Shown here piece by piece: positions 1-5,599 of a DNA stretch of 5,599 nt. Position numbers and translations under genes: made by a program. The notes beneath the pieces are model-generated. The model did no database searches. It had not been told where the DNA came from and worked only from the letters and a program-made list of their open reading frames with translations. Location of the stretch: positions 1-5,599 of the forward strand of contig CAMLER010000379.1 in NCBI GenBank assembly GCA_946478915.1. Direction: 5' to 3'. Source of the DNA: an uncultured Chryseolinea sp. Lineage in GTDB: Bacteria > Bacteroidota > Bacteroidia > Cytophagales > Cyclobacteriaceae. Every line of letters starts with the position of its first letter. Position 1 is the first letter of the stretch.

Positions 1-1
1 G

Positions 2-2494
2 AAGAAATGGGGCGTATCAACTGCAAGGCGAAAACTTATCTGGAATGTATTTCGATTTTTCCGTCCTGGCATCGTGTTTAGAAATAAAGTTTCAGTAGCC
101 ATAAATTACCTTCCCATGTTTAGCAATTATTTTCGGGTTGCCATGCGCAATAGTTTGAGAAATAAGACTTTCTCTGCAATTAATATTTTAGGGCTGGCAA
201 CTGGAATTACAAGCGTTATTTTAATTATGCTTTGGGTGCAGAACGAACTGAGTTATGATCGTTTTCATCACGATAGTGACAGACTTTATGAAGCATGGAA
301 CAGAGACGTATTTGATGGACGTATAGAATGCTGGAGCACAACGCCAAGGATATTGGCTAAGACCCTGAAAGAGGAGTACCCTGAAGTCGAGCATGCTGTA
401 AGCTATGCCGATTACCAGATGGAATTCCTGGTTTCAAAGGATGATAAGAAATTTACGGACAACTCCGGAATCATCACAGAGACACCTTTCCTGTCCATGT
501 TTAATTTTCCGCTGTTAAGCGGTGATCCAGCCACAGCATTGAACGACCCGTTTTCGATAGTTCTTACCAAAGGATTTGCTGACAGGTTATTCGACGAGGA
601 ACCAGCTCAAGGCAAATCCATCACGCTCAGATATGGGACGGAAGAATTGAACTTTATTGTTACGGGAGTTTTAAAAAATTTGCCCAACAATACAGCATTT
701 GATTTTGGTTATCTGCTTTCCTGGGAGTTGATGCGCGCGATGGGCGAGGACGACAAATACTGGGGCAATAATTCCGTGATGACCTTTGTAAAATTACATG
801 AAGATGTCTCGTTGGAACAGTTCAATTCTAAGATGAAGGATATTGTAAGACAACATACGGAAGGACAGCAGCATAACGAGATGTTCTTGTATCCGGTTAG
901 CAAACTTAGATTATATTCGAGCTTTGTTAATGGCTTGCCCGAGGGCGGCCGTATCGAAGTTATAAGATTGTTTGAGGTCATTGCGTTGTTTATCATCATT
1001 ATTTCCTGCATCAACTTTATGAATTTGACAACGGCCAGGTGCGAGTTGCGCGCGAAAGAAGTTGGGGTCAGAAAGTCTGTCGGAGCGAACTATAAGTCGC
1101 TGATCGGACAATTTCTTACCGAATCACTTTTGGTTGCTGCTATTGCGGGATTGATTGCAATTCTGGCGGCGTATTCACTTTTACCATTTTTCAATACGTT
1201 GACCGAAAAACAACTGGTGCTGAATCTTGCCGACCCGCAAATTTGGATCGCATTTTTTGGGCTTGTTATTTTTTCGGGATTACTAGCTGGAAGTTATCCA
1301 TCCTTTTTTCTTTCGTCCTTCAGACCCGTGCGCGTATTAAAAGGCAATTACCTTTCGATACGGTCGGGTAGCACGGTACGTAAAGCCTTGGTGATATTTC
1401 AATTCACAATCACATTTGTTTTGATTATCGGCACCTTGGTTGTTAATGAGCAAATAAATTTCGCGCAACAAAGGGAGACGGGATTTTCCAAAGAGAGGCT
1501 GGTCTATCATTCAATGAGCGGAGACCTTGAGAGGAACTTTACAGCGCTTAAGAAGGAATTACTGGAAACCGGAGCAGCCGTTTCGATTTCCAAAGCCTAT
1601 TCGCCGATCACCCAGATGTGGAGTAATACACCTGGTATTCAATGGCAGGGTAAGGATCCAGGATTGCAGGTAATTTTCGATCGCTATGGTGCAGATGAGC
1701 ATATAGTTACAACAGCCGGTCTCAACCTGGTGGCTGGGCGTGACCTTGACCTGACGAAGTTCCCCTCTGATTCGTCGTCGGCGATCATAAACGAGTCGGC
1801 GGCGAGCCGGATGCGGTTTGAAAATCCCATTGGCGAGCATTTCATAGACGACGGAAGGAAATGGGAGATCGTGGGAGTTGTCAAGGATTTTGTAGCGCGA
1901 TCGCCATTTCAGAAAATTAGCCCGATGGTAATCCTTGGGGCGGGTAAAAACTATTTTTATACCGTTCATTTCAAGCTCTCGGATGCTATTCCGTTAGCCG
2001 CGGCACTTGACAGAACCGAAAAATGTTTTAAGAAGTATAACCCTGAGTTCCCCTTTGAATATCATTTTGCCGATGTTGAATACGAAAGGAAATTTCACAA
2101 TGAAAAACAAACCCAGAAGTTGTCAGCACTGTCGGGTTCGTTGGCGATTTTAATTTCATGCCTGGGTATCCTCGGGCTATCCATTCACATAGCAAACAAA
2201 CGTGTAAAAGAGGTTGGAATCAGGAAAGTATTTGGCGCGTCAATTACCAGCGTGCTGGTATTGCTTTCGATAGAGCCCGTGAAACTTATCTTTATTTCAC
2301 TTTTTGTTGCATCACCCTTTGCCTACTGGGCGATGCAGAAATGGCTTGGAAATTATGATTATAAAACTACAATAGGGTGGCAGGTTTTCTTTTTTGCTGG
2401 TGCCGGAATCTTGACGATAGCCCTTTTAACCATAAGTCTTCAAACGATCAGAGCAGCTATCACGAATCCAACTAAGACTTTGAAACACGAATAG
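2..2494 (+). CDS. ABC transporter permease with N-terminal prefix domain and two MacB-PCD/FtsX units (5' end outside window)
   Basis: This is an inner-membrane permease of the MacB/FtsX type, partial at its N-terminus. The frame is open from position 2 and shows 830 residues. Residues 1-24 (ending RFFRPGI) are the end of a permease prefix domain. Predicted membrane segments are TM1 at about 62-80, TM2 324-342, TM3 375-397, TM4 414-437, TM5 462-481, TM6 711-730, TM7 760-778 and TM8 794-813. Periplasmic MacB-like core domains lie between TM1 and TM2 and between TM5 and TM6. The coupling motifs KEVGVRKSVGA (352-362) and KEVGIRKVFGAS (736-747), just after TM2 and TM6, are where FtsX-family permeases touch their ATPase. 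The C-terminus NPTKTLKHE matches the usual family tail. A GTG at 74 and an ATG at 116 are in frame, but neither has a clear ribosome site and using either would cut off the conserved prefix, so the real start is upstream. No ATPase is adjacent in the window. The substrate is unknown. Family assignment is confident; function beyond 'ABC permease' is not. Confidence 0.95.
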   Translation, partial: KKWGVSTARRKLIWNVFRFFRPGIVFRNKVSVAINYLPMFSNYFRVAMRNSLRNKTFSAINILGLATGITSVILIMLWVQNELSYDRFHHDSDRLYEAWNRDVFDGRIECWSTTPRILAKTLKEEYPEVEHAVSYADYQMEFLVSKDDKKFTDNSGIITETPFLSMFNFPLLSGDPATALNDPFSIVLTKGFADRLFDEEPAQGKSITLRYGTEELNFIVTGVLKNLPNNTAFDFGYLLSWELMRAMGEDDKYWGNNSVMTFVKLHEDVSLEQFNSKMKDIVRQHTEGQQHNEMFLYPVSKLRLYSSFVNGLPEGGRIEVIRLFEVIALFIIIISCINFMNLTTARCELRAKEVGVRKSVGANYKSLIGQFLTESLLVAAIAGLIAILAAYSLLPFFNTLTEKQLVLNLADPQIWIAFFGLVIFSGLLAGSYPSFFLSSFRPVRVLKGNYLSIRSGSTVRKALVIFQFTITFVLIIGTLVVNEQINFAQQRETGFSKERLVYHSMSGDLERNFTALKKELLETGAAVSISKAYSPITQMWSNTPGIQWQGKDPGLQVIFDRYGADEHIVTTAGLNLVAGRDLDLTKFPSDSSSAIINESAASRMRFENPIGEHFIDDGRKWEIVGVVKDFVARSPFQKISPMVILGAGKNYFYTVHFKLSDAIPLAAALDRTEKCFKKYNPEFPFEYHFADVEYERKFHNEKQTQKLSALSGSLAILISCLGILGLSIHIANKRVKEVGIRKVFGASITSVLVLLSIEPVKLIFISLFVASPFAYWAMQKWLGNYDYKTTIGWQVFFFAGAGILTIALLTISLQTIRAAITNPTKTLKHE

Positions 2495-2553
2495 CCGTCA
2501 GAAGCACGAGTCCGCTTTATAGTTTGAGACAATTTGATTACATGACTCGACTA

Positions 2554-2580
2554 AATGGTACATTAATTACCATTCTTTCA
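2554..2580 (+). terminator. possible weak intrinsic terminator
   Basis: A perfect 7-bp inverted repeat (AATGGTA, 2554-2560; TACCATT, 2568-2574) encloses a 7-base loop and is followed by CTTTCA and then a T-rich stretch to about 2605. It lies 60 bases after the stop of the first permease. The stem is short and AT-rich and the T-run is interrupted, so it could be chance or only a partial terminator. The rest of the 2495-2664 spacer holds no recognisable gene, no prefix-domain remnant in any + frame, and no clear Bacteroidota TAnnTTTG promoter element. Confidence 0.3.
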
Positions 2581-2664
2581 GCATTTTCCTTTTTATTGCT
2601 ATTTATTTAAATGGTTACATATCCCGATGGTTCAGGACGGAAAACTAATTAACGGATAACGGAA

Positions 2665-5073
2665 ATGATAAAAAACTACCTCAAAATCATCTGCCGCCAC
2701 ATCATCAGAAACAAAGTCAATTTTCTGTTCAAAACCGGAGGCCTCGCTTTAGCCTTGTTCAGCCTGCTGATCATCATTATCTACGTCACGTATCAAAAAT
2801 CTTTTGATAAATTTCACGAGGGATATGAGCAAATTTATCGTGTAAACTCAATTCGTCAGGAAGGTGATAAACTGGCGAACTATGCCAGCGTGCCACCCGG
2901 TATAGGCCCGGCGTTGCAAGCAAACTTTCCCGACGTTGAAGCATATGCACGCCTGGGATTTACCAGTCGCGTAACATTGCAGTACGGTGAGGAATTGTTT
3001 CGACTTACAGGATTTGTGGAGGCGGATTCTTCCATATTCGATGTGCTTTCGTTTACCTTTCTTCATGGCGACCGACATGCGCTCAGTCAACCTGGTTCAG
3101 TAGTTCTGACCAAAACCACTGCAAAACAGATATTTGGTGACGAGGATCCGATCAACAAGACGCTCTCATCACCGGATCATTTGAATCGTATCCTGACAGT
3201 AACCGGCGTGATCGAAGATTTTCCCTCAAACTCTCACCTTACTGTAAATGCTCTTCACAGCGCTCATGCCTTGATGGATGCTGACTGGAGTTCATGGGAG
3301 ATCACTTGGGACCATTCAGTTATTCTCTTCGTCAAACTGACACCTCATTCCGATCCCCGCAGCATCGAACAAAAGGCATTGCCACTGCTAAGAAAAAATT
3401 TAGTGAAGACGGGCGATGGAGGAGAAGAAAAGTTTAGTATTAGTCTGCAACAAATTGCTAACATTTATTTGGATGAGGCATTGCGAATGGAGTTTACTAA
3501 AAAAGGCCAGTCGCAATACGTGTATATTTTTTCGCTCTTAGGTGTCTTCCTGTTTGTAATTGCGTGTATCAACTACGTTAACCTTTCAATAGCTGACTTC
3601 GACACACGGAAGCGGGAGATAGGCGTTCGAAAGGTACTGGGTGCTGGGAAACGCCAGATTGGTTTCCAGGTAGCACTGGAAGGACTTTCTATTTCCGTTT
3701 TGTCAATGGTGATCGGAATCGGATTGCTTTACCTACTGTTCCCGGCCATATCTGAAATGCTGGAATCGAATTTAAAATTTGATATGATATTCGAGCCGAA
3801 TGTGATTCTGTTGAGTGCACTGATACTTTTCTTTCTGGTTGTAATTTCCACGGCTTATCCATCTTATATCCTTGCGCTTCAAAAGCCAGCGCAGGATTTG
3901 AAAGCCAATACATCCTATGGCACGGGCATGAATTTGGGAAAAATCCTGCTTACGGTTCAATGCGTGATATCGGTCATTTGCATTTGCGCGACTTTGATCG
4001 TTGGCAGGCAGTTGAATTTTATTCGCCAAACAGATCTCGGTTACGATAGGGAGAACGTTGTTTCATTAGTAATGCCTGACGAATATCCTCCTGAGCGAGT
4101 TCCGGTATTGAAGAACGAAATGGCACGCCTTGCCGGAGTCGAAGCGGTATCATACTCCTATTATCTTATGCCGATTTCAACCTACTTTAAAGACTGGTAT
4201 CAGGTTGAGAAGGCAGGAAAAATGGAACCGATGTTGCTGAATGAATTGTTTGTCGATCACGATTATTTCCAGACGATGGGCATCCGGTTGACGGCAGGGC
4301 GGAACTTTAGCGCCGACCGCGCATCTGATGCCAGACAGGCTATTATCGTAAATGAAACTGCTGCAAAAAGCTTTGGGTGGTCTGACCCGATCGGTAAAAG
4401 AGTTATAGTAGGGCATCCTGACCAGACTGCGGAAGTTTGGGAGGCAACGGTCGTAGGTGTTGTGAAGGATTTTAACAACCTCTCGCTGCATAAAATTATT
4501 GAGCCTGTCATTATCCGGTTGCCCCCCGATTTATGGCCAGGGAACTCTCTAAACATCAGAGTGGGGAGTCCGCTTGCCGAAGTAATACCAACAATTAAAT
4601 CAACCTATGAGAAATTAATGCCGGGTATGTTGGCGGATATCCGTATCGTTGAAGACCTTCATGAACGCCAATATCAAAATGAGGATCGCGCCTTTGCTTC
4701 CTTACAAGTGGGTACCCTTGTAATCATCCTCATCTCGATGTTTGGAATTTTTTCGCTGTCGTTTTATATGTCGGTGAAAAGGATGAAGGAATTCGGCATC
4801 CGAAAAGTTCTCGGGGCAAGCCTGAGTCAGATCGGCTGGCTGCATGTAAGTTATTTCCTGAAGATTGTTTTACTGGCCAATGCTATTGCCTTACCGCTGG
4901 CTTATCTCCTTGTTGACAAATGGCTCAGCGACTTTGCGTACCGGACAGATATCAGCTTATCCATTTTTCTAGGTGTGCTGTGTATTTCATTTCTGTTGAT
5001 AGTACTCTCGGGAGGCTATTCTGCCTGGAGAGCGGGAAATGCTAATCCGGTTGATGTGATTAAGGTGGAGTGA
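2665..5073 (+). CDS. ABC transporter permease, two MacB-PCD/FtsX units, no prefix domain
   Basis: This is a complete 802-residue inner-membrane permease, paralogous in architecture to the one before it. It starts directly with the typical MIKNYLKII...RNK amphipathic lead, without a prefix domain. ATG 2665 is the first possible start, since an in-frame TAA lies at 2650-2652. There is no strong Shine-Dalgarno, only an A/G-rich leader. Predicted membrane segments are TM1 at about 24-46, TM2 285-307, TM3 341-360, TM4 379-400, TM5 426-446, TM6 682-702, TM7 731-750 and TM8 765-782. Two periplasmic core domains lie at about 47-284 and 447-681. The coupling motifs are REIGVRKVLGA (317-327) and KEFGIRKVLGAS (708-719). 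The protein ends NPVDVIKVE and the gene ends in tandem stops TGA TAG. TM5 carries three cysteines (433, 439, 441), which is somewhat unusual. By analogy with MacB and LolCDE, the periplasmic domains would couple ATP hydrolysis by a separate ATPase to export or mechanical work. The substrate is unknown. Confidence 0.96.
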   Translation: MIKNYLKIICRHIIRNKVNFLFKTGGLALALFSLLIIIIYVTYQKSFDKFHEGYEQIYRVNSIRQEGDKLANYASVPPGIGPALQANFPDVEAYARLGFTSRVTLQYGEELFRLTGFVEADSSIFDVLSFTFLHGDRHALSQPGSVVLTKTTAKQIFGDEDPINKTLSSPDHLNRILTVTGVIEDFPSNSHLTVNALHSAHALMDADWSSWEITWDHSVILFVKLTPHSDPRSIEQKALPLLRKNLVKTGDGGEEKFSISLQQIANIYLDEALRMEFTKKGQSQYVYIFSLLGVFLFVIACINYVNLSIADFDTRKREIGVRKVLGAGKRQIGFQVALEGLSISVLSMVIGIGLLYLLFPAISEMLESNLKFDMIFEPNVILLSALILFFLVVISTAYPSYILALQKPAQDLKANTSYGTGMNLGKILLTVQCVISVICICATLIVGRQLNFIRQTDLGYDRENVVSLVMPDEYPPERVPVLKNEMARLAGVEAVSYSYYLMPISTYFKDWYQVEKAGKMEPMLLNELFVDHDYFQTMGIRLTAGRNFSADRASDARQAIIVNETAAKSFGWSDPIGKRVIVGHPDQTAEVWEATVVGVVKDFNNLSLHKIIEPVIIRLPPDLWPGNSLNIRVGSPLAEVIPTIKSTYEKLMPGMLADIRIVEDLHERQYQNEDRAFASLQVGTLVIILISMFGIFSLSFYMSVKRMKEFGIRKVLGASLSQIGWLHVSYFLKIVLLANAIALPLAYLLVDKWLSDFAYRTDISLSIFLGVLCISFLLIVLSGGYSAWRAGNANPVDVIKVE

Positions 5074-5134
5074 TAGTGGCGGGAAAAATTCTTATTGGGT
5101 AACATAGGGGAATAGGGCAGAAGGGTATAAAGAC

Positions 5135-5149
5135 ATAGTATGATACTAT
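5135..5149. repeat. 15-bp AT-rich palindrome in the spacer before the third permease
   Basis: ATAGTAT-G-ATACTAT is a perfect inverted repeat about one base, followed by CTTTT. It sits about 60 bases after the stop of the second permease and 35 bases before the first possible start of the third unit. It could be a weak hairpin terminator (6-bp stem, 3-base loop) or a binding site for a dimeric regulator. The overlapping TATCTTTT at 5147-5154 matches 5 of the 6 fixed positions of the Bacteroidota -7 element TAnnTTTG, but no matching -33 TTTG is seen. The remainder of 5074-5184 shows no gene. Confidence 0.3.
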
Positions 5150-5184
5150 CTTTTGCAGGCTCATAGGGGTTTCAACCTAAGGGA

Positions 5185-5411
5185 ATGAATAAAACCATGC
5201 GCTTTTTTCTGGGCTTTCTTAAATGGTTTTGCCCGGATTTTTCGTATGAGGGATAGGAGGCGATTTGGTTCAAAGGTTCAATCGCCACATCGAGCGGTTC
5301 GGCAAGTCTAAGGCGGGAAGAAGGTTGATGTGGAACACGATCCGTTTTTTTCGACCGGGTATCATTCTTCGAAACAAAATAGAATTAAGACCTAATCATC
5401 AAGCATGTTAA
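5185..5411 (+). pseudogene. frame-broken permease prefix domain of the third permease
   Basis: Two overlapping reading frames together encode a permease prefix domain of about 74 residues. The first frame (ATG 5185, stop TAG 5254-5256) gives MNKTMRFFLGFLKWFCPDF followed by SYEG. The second (5250-5411, stop TAA 5409-5411) gives GIGGDLVQRF, then FGKSKAGRRL, then MWNTIRFFRPGIILRNK. Adding one base in the G-run at 5250-5252 would join them as YE-x-IGGDL, which fits the usual (E)x-I-x-GDL core of this domain. The second part aligns without gaps to the prefix end of the first permease in this window (positions 2-88 against 5292-5378), with 17 of 29 residues identical, and many codon differences are synonymous. 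It was therefore under protein-level selection until recently. A second apparent one-base loss near 5405 separates it from the permease. It may be true decay, a split gene, or assembly indels. No slippery heptamer is seen at either break, so programmed frameshifting is not supported. Confidence 0.75.
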
Positions 5412-5599
5412 TAAATCATTTGTACACTTCGGTCAGAGGCATGTGGAAGAACCGCGTTTTTTCAGTTGTGAATCTACTTGGGTTGTCAGTAAGCATAGCC
5501 GCGTGCGTTCTCATACTGCACTTCGTTCGGTTTGAAATGAGCTACGATAAGTTTCACCAGCATGCGAATAATATCTATCGGGTGGCTACAAAAATTAGC
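5405..5599 (+). CDS. ABC transporter permease, N-terminus of third paralogue (3' end outside window)
   Basis: The 65 visible residues begin MLINHLYTSVRGMWKNRVFS, continue into a first membrane segment at about 20-41 (VVNLLGLSVSIAACVLILHF), and then into the family signature EMSYDKFHQHANNIYRV that opens the first periplasmic core domain. The same pattern occurs in the other two permeases (ELSYDRFHHDSDRLYEA and SFDKFHEGYEQIYRV). The frame has a stop (TAA 5393-5395) just before ATG 5405, so as sequenced the permease cannot be fused to the prefix domain. The start overlaps the prefix frame's end (ATG 5405, TAA 5409-5411), which would allow translational coupling. Alternatively, one missing A (GCATG for GCAATG) would make prefix and permease a single protein, as in the first gene. 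The rest of the gene, and whether it is intact, is beyond the window. Confidence 0.9.
   Translation, partial: MLINHLYTSVRGMWKNRVFSVVNLLGLSVSIAACVLILHFVRFEMSYDKFHQHANNIYRVATKIS

Noticed and set aside
1559..1969. A 136-codon reading frame on the - strand inside the first permease
   Set aside because: It lies wholly antisense to a strongly supported coding region, its translation resembles no family and has no domain-like pattern, and it lacks its own spacing or ribosome site.
4177..4556. Overlapping - strand reading frames inside the second permease
   Set aside because: They are shadows of the periplasmic domain coding sequence on the + strand, with unstructured composition and no recognisable motifs.
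5164..5179. Imperfect inverted repeat TAGGGGTT/AACCTA just before ATG 5185
   Set aside because: The best pairing is four GGTT/AACC pairs around a 2-base loop plus a bulge, which is too small to be stable or to call as a regulatory structure.
5245..5260. Programmed -1 frameshift joining the two halves of the third prefix domain
   Set aside because: There is no X-XXY-YYZ slippery heptamer and no obvious downstream stem or pseudoknot; a simple one-base loss explains the data.
1..5599. Mobile element, CRISPR array, tRNA or rRNA
   Set aside because: No transposase-like frame, terminal repeats, spaced direct repeats or recognisable structural RNA sequence was seen; the window is explained by the permease genes and short spacers.

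Overview
The window looks like part of a tandem array of MacB/FtsX-type ABC transporter permeases, all on the + strand, from a member of the Bacteroidota, probably of the Cytophagales type. This is inferred from three things: the domain style (about 800-residue permeases with two MacB periplasmic core domains and two FtsX domains, some with an N-terminal 'permease prefix' domain), the lack of strong Shine-Dalgarno sites, and the moderate GC content. Genus cannot be read from the sequence.

Layout: (1) Positions 2-2494 hold a permease whose true start lies left of the window. The frame is open to the edge and encodes the end of a prefix domain, so the GTG at 74 is not the real start. (2) A 170-bp spacer (2495-2664) contains a hairpin with a T-rich tail at 2554-2574. 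(3) Positions 2665-5073 hold a complete 802-residue permease of the same architecture but without a prefix domain. (4) Positions 5074-5184 are a spacer with a short AT-rich palindrome. (5) Positions 5185-5411 encode a recognisable prefix domain that is broken into two reading frames. (6) From 5405 to the right edge is the N-terminus of a third permease, in yet another frame.

The two complete or nearly complete permeases each have eight predicted membrane segments, two periplasmic domains and two copies of the (K/R)E-x-G-(I/V)-R-K-x-x-GA cytoplasmic coupling motif. Each would therefore supply both transmembrane halves of a transporter in one chain. No ATPase (Walker A/B, ABC signature) is encoded here, so they must use one encoded elsewhere. 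Substrates cannot be told from the sequence.

Nothing points to a wholly new system. The points most worth a second look are the frame-broken prefix domain of the third permease, which may be genuine decay, a split gene or two assembly indels, and the mixture of prefix-bearing and prefix-less paralogues in one array.
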